A stretch of 64,000 bases of DNA from an uncultured Paracoccaceae bacterium (lineage in GTDB: Bacteria; Pseudomonadota; Alphaproteobacteria; Rhodobacterales; Rhodobacteraceae): NCBI GenBank assembly GCA_947499635.1, contig CANMPD010000007.1, positions 1 to 64,000 on the forward strand, in the 5' to 3' direction. Below are positions 55,274 to 63,126 of this stretch, piece after piece (position 1 is the stretch's first letter; each line of letters begins with the position of its first letter). Made by a program: the position numbers and the translations under genes. The notes under the pieces were generated by a model. That model did no database searches, was not told the DNA's origin, and saw nothing but the letters and a program-made list of their open reading frames with translations.

Positions 55274-55843
55274 CTATGGCGTTGATTTCACGATAAGAAA
55301 AATACGGGCTTTTTCGTCGATTGCAGCAATCTCATGATGAACATCAGCCGCGTAACGCGCTGTGTCACCTGTAGTTACAGTGGTTGTCGCCGTGCCCGAG
55401 GTCACGCGAACTTGTCCTTCAAGCACTGTCAGATGCTCTATCGCGCCATGGGCATGGGGTTGGCTTTTCAGGTTCCCCTGAGCAGAAAAAGTAATGTCAT
55501 ATACTTCATGGCCGCCGGCTTCTTCGGGGGGTGACAGGATCGCGATACGGCAACCGGTGCCTATATTGTCGATTGTTGGAACCTCGGCAGCTTTCAAAAC
55601 ATCAATTTCATCGCCTCGTGTGCCTTGCTCTAACAAACCGGCGAAATCTACATTCAACGCGCGGGTCAGGTTCCATAAGGTTGCAATCGTAGGGCTGCTT
55701 TCGCCGCGTTCGATCTGGCTGACCATTGACCGCGATACGCCGCTAAGGTTTGAGATTGCGTCGAGCGAAAGCCCCTGCGATTTGCGGGCGTCTTTCAGGC
55801 GGGCAGGAAGAGCCGCCAAAATAGCGTTTGTTTTTTCCGTCAT
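55274..55843 (-). CDS. XRE-family regulator with cupin domain
   Basis: 189 residues from the ATG at 55843. An N-terminal XRE helix-turn-helix (about 15-70: L-S-L-D-A-I-S-N-L-S-G-V-S-R-S-M-V-S-Q-I-E) is followed by a C-terminal cupin (about 110-185, with P-H-A-H-G-A-I-E-H), the usual design of amino-acid-sensing regulators such as PuuR or of similar control genes. It lies directly upstream of kbl-tdh on the same strand and probably regulates threonine catabolism. The frame to 55984 lacks a good start. Confidence 0.85.
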   Translation of the reverse strand: MTEKTNAILAALPARLKDARKSQGLSLDAISNLSGVSRSMVSQIERGESSPTIATLWNLTRALNVDFAGLLEQGTRGDEIDVLKAAEVPTIDNIGTGCRIAILSPPEEAGGHEVYDITFSAQGNLKSQPHAHGAIEHLTVLEGQVRVTSGTATTTVTTGDTARYAADVHHEIAAIDEKARIFLIVKSTP

Positions 55844-55923
55844 GGTGGAAATATATCCGCAATGATTTGATTTGAAAATGGCGAAATTCGATATGGCGAG
55901 AGAGCATCGGTGGGCGATACCGT

Positions 55924-55934
55924 AAAATTCCACC
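55924..55934. repeat. 11-mer AAAATTCCACC, second copy
   Basis: The same 11-mer occurs at 55256-55266, before kbl. This copy lies 81 bases upstream of the regulator start. Possible operator for autoregulation. Confidence 0.35.
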
Positions 55935-56185
55935 CTCATTGGGAGACTTACTTGAAACTTGGCGTTTCTGATCAACAGGCTCACAAGCTTTTGCCAAGCT
56001 TGAGTCTTGGAGAGAGGGAGCCATCTCTTGTGGGGATCATGGATTTGTACAACTGCGACGCTGCCACTTAGCCGTTATTTAACGGCATGAGCGCGAGGTC
56101 TTATGTCTAAGTCCTGATGAATGTTTTGTTCTCAAGCGCGACCTTCATAAGGAGGCCGCGCTTGATATTGTCGTGCTAAGTACAC

Positions 56186-57805
56186 CTAAGCTGAGGGACC
56201 GAACGTTTCAAAATGGATATTCTCTGCAGGTATATTGGCGGCCTCTAAATCAGTTTTTATCTCAGATAGAAAACGCACGGGGCCACACAGCATGTAATGT
56301 GCATCTGTACCGGCCTCTAAGTTCAGCAAGGCATCGGCACTAATACGGCCCTCCAGATCAAATGTATCACCGGTTTCAGGACGGCTATAAAACACCTTTT
56401 GCTGTGCCTTTGATGACTTGGCGAGCAACGCGTTTACTTCATCGCGCATGGCATGGTCCCGGCCGTTTCGTGCGCCGTGAACGAACCAGATCGGCCGCGT
56501 TCCACCAACCGCAATAGCGCGGTGTAGCATTGACAGCATTGGTGTAATCCCAACCCCGGCACTTATCAGAACCAGCGGACGGTCATCCTCTGGTATGATA
56601 AAGTCTCCGGTTGGGGCCGTTGCTTCTATCACGCCACCGTCTGGTAGCATGTCATGCAGGAAGCGCGAGACAAGACCTTTATCTTCGCGCTTGATGCTTA
56701 GGCGGTATTGGATCAGGCTATCAGGGGCGCCCGAAAGTGTATAGCTGCGCTTTGAGGTTCCAACCTGTCCAGGTATTTGCACCTCAATTGGCAAATGTTG
56801 ACCGGCCTTAAACGGTTTCAACAATCGGCCATCAGCGGTGCTAAGATAAAATGACGTTATGTTGCTTGCTTCTTTAACGCGCCGTGTGATTTTTAAGCGC
56901 TGGGTCAAGTGTTCTTGCTTTGCCCAACGTAAGGATATGGCACTAGGGCGTTCAATCACGGCGTCGATTTCGACGTTGATCATGCGCCAAGCGTCATGAT
57001 CATGGGCGTTCTTAGGATCCCAATCAATCGTTGCACGGCCTGAAACTTGCAGCAAGCTGCCTGTTTCGAAATCTACGAAGACTAAGCCAATATGTGGATC
57101 GGTGATCAGATTGCCGATTGTGTTAAAGAAATTATTGCCAGCATAATCAGGGATATGCAGATGCCGAGCATCGGAAACATGGACAAACCCTGGGATGCCT
57201 CCGCGATGGGATGCATCAAACCCGCGCGATGGGATGTCAGCCCCTGTGTTGTGACCAGATCCGATAAACATCGTATCTGCTTTTTGGATAACTTCTATTT
57301 GAGCAGGGGACAACTGCGCGGCTCTTGATGCGGGGGCAGGGGTGTTCTGCTCTACCCGCGTCCAAGACCGTTCATGAATATATTGAGGGCAATTCCCAAA
57401 GGTTTGCGCCATTTCAATTTGATACCCCTCGCCGTGAGGATGAATATTCCCACTAAAGCGGTTGCGCCGACGGGTTGCCAGCTCAATACCAATTGCGCCA
57501 ACTTTTGTTCCCGTCGCAAAGGCTGCAGCAAGGGGGTCCTGTGGGTCGACCTTGGTCTCAAGCGTCAAGCTGCGTGGGTCTGGGGACTGAATAAAACCGT
57601 CCTTCCCATCCAGTAACGTTACCCATGTCTTTCCTTCATCGTCTGCACCTGACAGTACGAGAAAGGGCAAAGAGGTATGAAAGTCGCGGTGCTGTTCAGG
57701 TAGGTGATCACGGATGAAGCCACCTGCCCATTGTGCCACATCGCCAACACCGGTACGACGGTGCGCTTCGAGTTCGCCTGCGTGAAATGGTGTATTATTG
57801 GTCAT
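56186..57805 (-). CDS. PNPOx-like / ferredoxin-NADP reductase fusion protein
   Basis: 539 residues from the ATG at 57805, four bases after the GST stop region. Residues 1 to about 310 are a flavin-binding pyridoxamine-5'-phosphate-oxidase-type split barrel (with F-I-G-S-G-H and V-S-G-R-A-T-I-D-W). Residues of about 315-535 are an FNR-type reductase: R-S-Y-T-L-S for FAD, G-V-G-I-T-P-M-L-S for NAD(P), and C-G-P near the end. No C-terminal 2Fe-2S ferredoxin domain follows, unlike many relatives. Probably a flavin/NADPH redox enzyme; the substrate is unknown. In operon with a GST and divergent from a LysR regulator. Confidence 0.83.
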   Translation of the reverse strand: MTNNTPFHAGELEAHRRTGVGDVAQWAGGFIRDHLPEQHRDFHTSLPFLVLSGADDEGKTWVTLLDGKDGFIQSPDPRSLTLETKVDPQDPLAAAFATGTKVGAIGIELATRRRNRFSGNIHPHGEGYQIEMAQTFGNCPQYIHERSWTRVEQNTPAPASRAAQLSPAQIEVIQKADTMFIGSGHNTGADIPSRGFDASHRGGIPGFVHVSDARHLHIPDYAGNNFFNTIGNLITDPHIGLVFVDFETGSLLQVSGRATIDWDPKNAHDHDAWRMINVEIDAVIERPSAISLRWAKQEHLTQRLKITRRVKEASNITSFYLSTADGRLLKPFKAGQHLPIEVQIPGQVGTSKRSYTLSGAPDSLIQYRLSIKREDKGLVSRFLHDMLPDGGVIEATAPTGDFIIPEDDRPLVLISAGVGITPMLSMLHRAIAVGGTRPIWFVHGARNGRDHAMRDEVNALLAKSSKAQQKVFYSRPETGDTFDLEGRISADALLNLEAGTDAHYMLCGPVRFLSEIKTDLEAANIPAENIHFETFGPSA

Positions 57806-57809
57806 AAGG

Positions 57810-58433
57810 TTACGCCAATTCTGGAATAGGTGAGGTTGGCATACCAACAAAATTTGGTTGAGATTCTATGCGCTTTAACCACGCACGGATGTGCGGGTAT
57901 GGCGTCAGATCAACACCGCCTTCGGGAGCGTGTGCGATATAGCTGTACCCTGCAATATCAGCGATGGTAATTGTGTTAGTTGCCAACCATTCGCGCCCGT
58001 CTAAATGAGCATCCATCATCTTGAACAGGGCATGTGATTTTGCAACGGCTGCGTCATGGTCAAGTGGTACGTCGAACACCTTAACCAATCGTGCAGCACA
58101 GGGGCCGGAATAAATATTGTCAGCAGCGACAGTCAACCAGCGCTGCACATCCGCAGCGTCTTTGGGATCCTGTGGCATCCATGTCGACCCTTTGGCATAG
58201 GTTTGTACGAGGTATACAAGAATCGCATTGGAATCTGCCAACGTATACCCGCTGTCATCAATTGCAGGAACCAAACCAAATGAGCTGATTTTCAGAAATT
58301 GAGGCGCTTTATGTGCACCATTCGTCATATCCAGATCGATTGTTTCATAGGGTAAACCCAATAACGCCAACAGCAGCTCTGCACGATGGCAATGACCGGA
58401 TTTCGGGTTTCGGTACAGTTTGATGGGGGTCAT
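57810..58433 (-). CDS. Glutathione S-transferase
   Basis: 207 residues, thioredoxin-like N-terminal domain (Y-R-N-P-K-S-G-H-C-H-R; cysteine in the active-site loop; G-L-V-P-A-I cis-Pro loop) and an all-helical C-terminal domain with the N-capping box T-I-A-D-I-A-G-Y. Ends four bases before the next gene. It may detoxify or sense electrophiles in the operon that the LysR protein controls. Confidence 0.88.
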   Translation of the reverse strand: MTPIKLYRNPKSGHCHRAELLLALLGLPYETIDLDMTNGAHKAPQFLKISSFGLVPAIDDSGYTLADSNAILVYLVQTYAKGSTWMPQDPKDAADVQRWLTVAADNIYSGPCAARLVKVFDVPLDHDAAVAKSHALFKMMDAHLDGREWLATNTITIADIAGYSYIAHAPEGGVDLTPYPHIRAWLKRIESQPNFVGMPTSPIPELA

Positions 58434-58687
58434 TTCGTTTCCAATCAGGGTATGAATTTATAAGTTTAGGGCACTTAAGCTGAGGGAATTATCTGAGCTC
58501 CAAGCAAGCGGATGGTGAAGTTTTCGAGGTTCTTTTATGATCGTGTGTCCTTCGCACGGCCACGTATTCAGAATACCTATGTGCAGTTGCAGTGTTTTAA
58601 CTTGATAATCTTATTCAAATATCAAATTAATGCCTCTAAATCGAAATTCATTATTTTGATTAATGATGATAATGGTGGATTATTGAG
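58434..58687. promoter_or_regulatory. Divergent region between GST operon and LysR gene
   Basis: 254 bases between opposite start codons, AT-rich toward the LysR gene (58600-58680). It should contain the LysR-binding T-N11-A site; no unambiguous example was picked by eye. Confidence 0.45.
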
Positions 58688-59599
58688 ATGGATCGCCTCC
58701 AAACATTAGAAGTTTTTATCGCCGTTGCCGAAGCCGAGAGCTTTGTCGGGGGGGCGTTGAAGTGTGGGCTCAGCTCTCCATCTGCCACACGTGGCGTCAA
58801 TGCACTGGAGGCACGTCTTGGAGTGCGCCTTTTTACGCGAACCACTCGCAGAGTGAGGTTAACCGATGTCGGGCGGTCCTATCTTGAGGATGCACGCCAC
58901 GTACTTGGTCAAATGCAAGCCGCTGATGACGCAGTTAAAGGCGCTGCGACATCTCCTGTTGGACAGCTTCGGATCACGTGTTCTAATGAGTTTGGCCGGA
59001 TCTACGTGGCGCCTCTTTTGACCGAATTTCTTGATGCATTCCCGTCTGTGAGTGCCGATGTCTTGATGGTTGATCGTATTGTTAACATCGTCGAAGAAGG
59101 CTTTGATCTTGCTGTTCGTATTGGAGAACTGACGTCTTCAAATCTTGCGGCGGTCCGGGTGGGCCAGGTCCGTCGTGTCGTCTGTGGATCTCCAGAATAT
59201 TTTGCCAACCACGGACGTCCCCAAATCCCCGCTGATCTGTTGAAACATCGGATCGTATCAGCGGCACCTGTTAGCCCAACATCCGAATGGCGTTTTGGTA
59301 AACATATGCAGCAATCAATCCGGGTTGTACCGCGCCTTCGTGTGAGCAGTGTTGCCACTGCGATGTCCATTGTCAAAAGCGATTGGGGGATATGTCGTGC
59401 ATTATCCTACCAAGTAGGACCTGACCTTAAAACAGGAGCGCTTGAAACGGTTTTAGAAGATTTTGAACCAGCTCCACTGCCGATCCACCTCGTTCATGTT
59501 GAAGGGCGCCGTGCACCGGCTAAGGTTCGGGCTTTTATCGATTTTGCGAAACAGAGCCTTATCGAGAGGCTGAGGATCGCGCAGGAAAGCCGATCTTGA
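58688..59599 (+). CDS. LysR-family transcriptional regulator
   Basis: 303 residues. The winged helix-turn-helix (about 1-60) has A-E-A-E-S-F-V-G-G-A and R-T-T-R-R-V-R-L-T-D-V-G-R-S-Y-L. The effector-binding domain (about 90-295) contains the V-R-I-G-E-L segment of this subgroup. It probably activates or represses the divergent GST/PNPOx-FNR operon. Start ATG follows TTGAG. Confidence 0.9.
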   Translation: MDRLQTLEVFIAVAEAESFVGGALKCGLSSPSATRGVNALEARLGVRLFTRTTRRVRLTDVGRSYLEDARHVLGQMQAADDAVKGAATSPVGQLRITCSNEFGRIYVAPLLTEFLDAFPSVSADVLMVDRIVNIVEEGFDLAVRIGELTSSNLAAVRVGQVRRVVCGSPEYFANHGRPQIPADLLKHRIVSAAPVSPTSEWRFGKHMQQSIRVVPRLRVSSVATAMSIVKSDWGICRALSYQVGPDLKTGALETVLEDFEPAPLPIHLVHVEGRRAPAKVRAFIDFAKQSLIERLRIAQESRS

Positions 59600-59667
59600 G
59601 ATAGGTTCAAAGATAGAACGCAATCACGAGAGATCGGTCTTTGTTTGAGTTGAGCCGAGAGCAAAAA

Positions 59668-60933
59668 CTAAACAGGGATTGGCCCTAGTTGAGAAACAGG
59701 GACCGTTGTACCGGCTGGCAGTGCCGTTCCGTGTCCGCCGATTACCGCAATACCATCTGCTGCCGCTAAAGGAGAAAGGCGTGCCGAACTGCCGCGTCCA
59801 ATGACATTTGCGACAGGGATTGAACCAACCGAGTTTCGGTCAAGCATCACAGGCACAAATTCCAAAACTTCACGTCGTCTTGTGAAATCAGCTGACAACT
59901 TGGCCTCAATTTCACGAGAGCCAAAAATGCGCGCACCCAGAGAGGTTTCGATCATGGCACGTACAACAAAATGATACCCAACGACCGCGGCAAAGGGATT
60001 GCCGGGCAATGTTACGATTGGCACGTCGTTTAGAGAATGCAGCCCCAGTGGTTTTCCAGGACGCATCTTGACGCCATGAAAAAGTTCCATTGCGCCTATC
60101 TGCTGTAATGCCGCTCGGATTGGATCTGCGCTCCCAACCGAAGCGCCCCCAGTTGTCAGAACCAAATCCGCAGACGCGACTGCATTTTTGAGTGTTTCTG
60201 CGACGGATAAGGCATTATCCGGCTGCATGCCAAAATCTACCAGTTGAAGGTTGGGTCTTTGCAACTCCATTGAGAGGAACATGCGCACGGACTCATGGAT
60301 TTTTCCGGGCTCCAAAGGTTCTCCAGCAGCGACGAGTTCGTTTCCGGTCGAAATAAGCGCGACACGTAACGGGGTCTGTACGTTTATCTCACCGACCCCA
60401 GTTGAGGCAGCTAAGGCTGCCAGTCTGGGTGTGACAATCGTTCCTGCGGGCGCGAGTTGCGCTGCGGCTTGGATGTCTTCACCTGCCACTCTGATATGTG
60501 ATTTATCCGATGGCGGGACATTTAAAAACACGCGTTTATTATGTACGCTACAGCGTTCTTGCTCGATCACCACATCTGCGCCCAACGGCATTGGGGCGCC
60601 TGTTGTGATCGGGCTTGCCGTTCCCAAGAGTAATTCACGAGGAGCGCTGCCGGCTAAAATTCTAGGGCCAAGTGGTAATCCACTTGTCGCTTTTTCAAGA
60701 TCGCGTCTTGCTAAAGCGTAGCCGTCCATTGCCGCATTTGCAAAAGGCGGTACGGAATGTTCAGCAAAAAGAGGTTCCGATAAAATGCGGCCATTACCCG
60801 CATATAACGAGATTTTCTCAGCTTTAGGTCTGCGAGGTGCATAAGATTTGGCCAAAGTGAGCGCGTCTTCGAACTGAATGTTTTTACGCCCATTGAGATC
60901 GCAGATTGCTAGGGATTGTGCTTGCACGGTCAT
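59668..60933 (-). CDS. moeA: Molybdopterin molybdenumtransferase MoeA
   Basis: 421 residues: MoeA with the P-P-F-A-N-A-A-M-D-G-Y-A start motif, I-S-T-G-N-E-L, T-T-G-G-A-S-V-G and the P-G-K-P-L-G block. It inserts molybdate into adenylylated molybdopterin. Located at the 3' end of a molybdoenzyme operon; the 138-base gap upstream contains a hairpin (60961-60996). Confidence 0.92.
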   Translation of the reverse strand: MTVQAQSLAICDLNGRKNIQFEDALTLAKSYAPRRPKAEKISLYAGNGRILSEPLFAEHSVPPFANAAMDGYALARRDLEKATSGLPLGPRILAGSAPRELLLGTASPITTGAPMPLGADVVIEQERCSVHNKRVFLNVPPSDKSHIRVAGEDIQAAAQLAPAGTIVTPRLAALAASTGVGEINVQTPLRVALISTGNELVAAGEPLEPGKIHESVRMFLSMELQRPNLQLVDFGMQPDNALSVAETLKNAVASADLVLTTGGASVGSADPIRAALQQIGAMELFHGVKMRPGKPLGLHSLNDVPIVTLPGNPFAAVVGYHFVVRAMIETSLGARIFGSREIEAKLSADFTRRREVLEFVPVMLDRNSVGSIPVANVIGRGSSARLSPLAAADGIAVIGGHGTALPAGTTVPVSQLGPIPV

Positions 60934-60960
60934 TTCGTCGACGTCTTTCTAAGGTCGTTT

Positions 60961-60996
60961 GCGAGACGCATCAGGTGGTTTTAAAATGCGCCTCGC
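60961..60996 (-). promoter_or_regulatory. Hairpin in the moeA leader
   Basis: On the minus strand GCGAGGCGCAT pairs over 11 bases with ATGCGTCTCGC (one G-T pair), around a 14-base loop. The pairing is complete only as minus-strand RNA, which fits a structure in the moeA leader. There is no T run, and it does not match the Moco riboswitch by eye. Confidence 0.45.
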
Positions 60997-61071
60997 GAGT
61001 TGAAACCTCGTGTAAAAGAACGTTTAATTTCTTAAACACTACTGAGGCTTCATTGCGCATTAAACGCGTGG

Positions 61072-62421
61072 TTAAGTTGCTCCTGCAGCAAGCAACATTT
61101 CGGAAACCGACGTGATTTTCTCACGTGGTTTGCCACAGGCTTCACCAGCTTTGCGTTCGAGATCATCAATACGTTGCCATCCTGAAAAATCTACGTTTGT
61201 CGGCTTGATTGTTTTCAGTTTTACGAGGAGCTGTTCTCGCAATGCAGGGTCACAGGCAATTGAGGATGTGCCCAAGTCAGCGAGCACTGCTTCGACTGTT
61301 TCATTCGCACATGCCCGATTGGTACCAATAATGCCGCTAGGCCCACGACGGATCCAGCCCGCAGTGTAGAGTTTCGACTTCAGTTGACCTTCAAGATCAA
61401 CAACGCGCCCTTCTTTAGACGGAATGATACCTGCTGCATCGTCAAAAGGCACACCTGGAATCTCACTGCCGCGGTACCCAACACTGCGCAGAACAAGTCC
61501 AGCAGGAATAGTTTCGCGACCTTCGGTTGTGACCGGACGTCGGTTAAAGGCTTCTCCTTCTAATTTGCACCGTGCGAAGGTTATGCTGTCGACGGCCTCT
61601 GTACCTTGAATGCTTTGAGGTGAAAGTAGAAACCGGAAATGAATACGTTTTGGAGCCTGCCGTGAAGAGTCTGGATGTGCAAAACCCTTTAAGATGCCAA
61701 GCATCCGCTCGGCGTCTTTCAATTCTTCTGGGCTAATATCAGTTGTATCCAATTCGGACGGGTCAAAAACCGGTTCTGCACCCGTTAGTGTACTAAGTTC
61801 GCGCAGCTCTCGAATAGAAAAGCTGGCTTGCAAAGGTCCACGCCGTCCAACCACGACAATATCAGTGATTTTGCTGGTCGAGAGAGCTTCTAGAGCGTGT
61901 TTACTGATATCGCTAGAGGCAAGTTCTTCCGGAGATTTTGCAAGAATTCGGCTCACATCCAATGCGACATTGCCATTTCCGATGACCACAGCACAGGGAT
62001 GCGAAAGATCAAAGTTGTGGTCACGAAACTCTGGATGGCCATTGTACCAGCTGACAAATTCAGTGGCTGACACGCTGCCGCTTACGTTTTCGCCAGCAAT
62101 ACCCAGCTTGCGATCTGATATAGCACCAGAGGCAATGATGATTGCATCATAAGCCGTCTCTAGTTCTGTGATTAATACGTCCTGTCCAACCGTGACATTG
62201 CCGAAAAACTGAAAGTTGGGGTGGGCGGCGATGCCTTCGAAGACAGCCGTAACCCTTTTTAACTTTTGATGATCCGGAGCGACGCCATAACGCACCAGGC
62301 CAAACGGCACAGGCAGGCGCTCGTACATGTCAACCCGGACGTCTGTATCAGCGTTCAACAAGGCTTCTGCGGCGTAGAAACCTGCAGGCCCACTGCCAAC
62401 GATTGCGATTGACTTAATCAC
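61072..62421 (-). CDS. FprA-type ferredoxin-NADP reductase (FAD-dependent)
   Basis: 449 residues, adrenodoxin-reductase-like: FAD loop G-S-G-P-A-G-F-Y-A at 9-17, P-F-G-L-V-R-Y-G-V-A-P-D-H at about 39-51, NADP domain V-V-I-G-N-G-N-V-A-L-D-V and V-V-G-R-R-G, and the C-terminal G-W-I-R-R-G-P-S-G-I-I-G-T-N. It moves electrons between NADPH and a ferredoxin. It overlaps the ferredoxin gene by four bases, so its partner is evidently that ferredoxin. Confidence 0.9.
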   Translation of the reverse strand: MIKSIAIVGSGPAGFYAAEALLNADTDVRVDMYERLPVPFGLVRYGVAPDHQKLKRVTAVFEGIAAHPNFQFFGNVTVGQDVLITELETAYDAIIIASGAISDRKLGIAGENVSGSVSATEFVSWYNGHPEFRDHNFDLSHPCAVVIGNGNVALDVSRILAKSPEELASSDISKHALEALSTSKITDIVVVGRRGPLQASFSIRELRELSTLTGAEPVFDPSELDTTDISPEELKDAERMLGILKGFAHPDSSRQAPKRIHFRFLLSPQSIQGTEAVDSITFARCKLEGEAFNRRPVTTEGRETIPAGLVLRSVGYRGSEIPGVPFDDAAGIIPSKEGRVVDLEGQLKSKLYTAGWIRRGPSGIIGTNRACANETVEAVLADLGTSSIACDPALREQLLVKLKTIKPTNVDFSGWQRIDDLERKAGEACGKPREKITSVSEMLLAAGAT

Positions 62422-62729
62422 ACCAATCCCTCCGCCATAAGTTCTTCGCGACGTTTATCCGCACCGGGAAGGGGGGATTGCTTTGTCATAATCACAGGAA
62501 GACTTGCTGCTTTTTCAGCGTTGAGATCGATTAGGGGAGACCCAAGGATATCAATATCTTCGACGATTGCCCCTACAGGGCACTTAGGAATGCATGCACC
62601 GCAATCGATGCAAAGATCTGGATCGATATATAGTCGACCTGCATCCCCGTGAAAACAATTCACGGGGCATACAGATACACAGTCAGTAAAACGACAGCTG
62701 GAGCAGTTATCAGTAACAATATGTGGCAT
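62418..62729 (-). CDS. Seven-iron ferredoxin (FdxA-like)
   Basis: 103 residues with an N-terminal C-S-S-C-R-F-T-D-C-V-S-V-C-P (3Fe-4S/4Fe-4S arrangement of FdxA) and C-I-D-C-G-A-C-I-P-K-C-P (4Fe-4S). The C-terminal tail of about 40 residues is typical of the FdxA group. It should carry electrons between the FprA-type reductase and the molybdoenzyme. Confidence 0.9.
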   Translation of the reverse strand: MPHIVTDNCSSCRFTDCVSVCPVNCFHGDAGRLYIDPDLCIDCGACIPKCPVGAIVEDIDILGSPLIDLNAEKAASLPVIMTKQSPLPGADKRREELMAEGLV

Positions 62730-62743
62730 CGAGGAGCTCTGGC

Positions 62744-63079
62744 TTAGCGTTGCGCGACGTAAAACGTCAAAGCTGTTGACGGTGAGGAGAAAACCGCCTT
62801 GGTGCCTTTGGCGAATTCGATCACATCGCCTGCAGTAAATGTTGTCGTCGTACCACTTTCGTCTTCCACCGAGAGTTCGCCTTCAAGTACCAATTTGTAC
62901 TCATCGAACTCGTATTCGTAAGGCAAAGGCTCGCCTTTGCTCATCCGAAACATTCCAAAGGTAATGGGGGCGCCGTTGCTGCTCTTCGTTGCAAAATCTT
63001 TCATCAAAGCATCAACACCGGGCACGTCAATCGCCGGTAAATCGGCTGGAATGATGTCGGCGAATTTCTGGAGAGTCAT
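62744..63079 (-). CDS. EutQ-like cupin protein
   Basis: 111 residues forming a single cupin barrel: E-F-D-E-Y-K-L-V-L-E-G-E-L and G-D-V-I-E-F-A-K-G-T. It resembles the cupin of the EutQ family (ethanolamine utilisation). In this operon it may be a small-molecule binder or a substrate-processing accessory. No regulator domain is attached. Confidence 0.78.
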   Translation of the reverse strand: MTLQKFADIIPADLPAIDVPGVDALMKDFATKSSNGAPITFGMFRMSKGEPLPYEYEFDEYKLVLEGELSVEDESGTTTTFTAGDVIEFAKGTKAVFSSPSTALTFYVAQR

Positions 63080-63126
63080 GTTATTTTCCTTTAGTGTCGT
63101 CGTAAATTATTTTGGTCGTGCACGCG

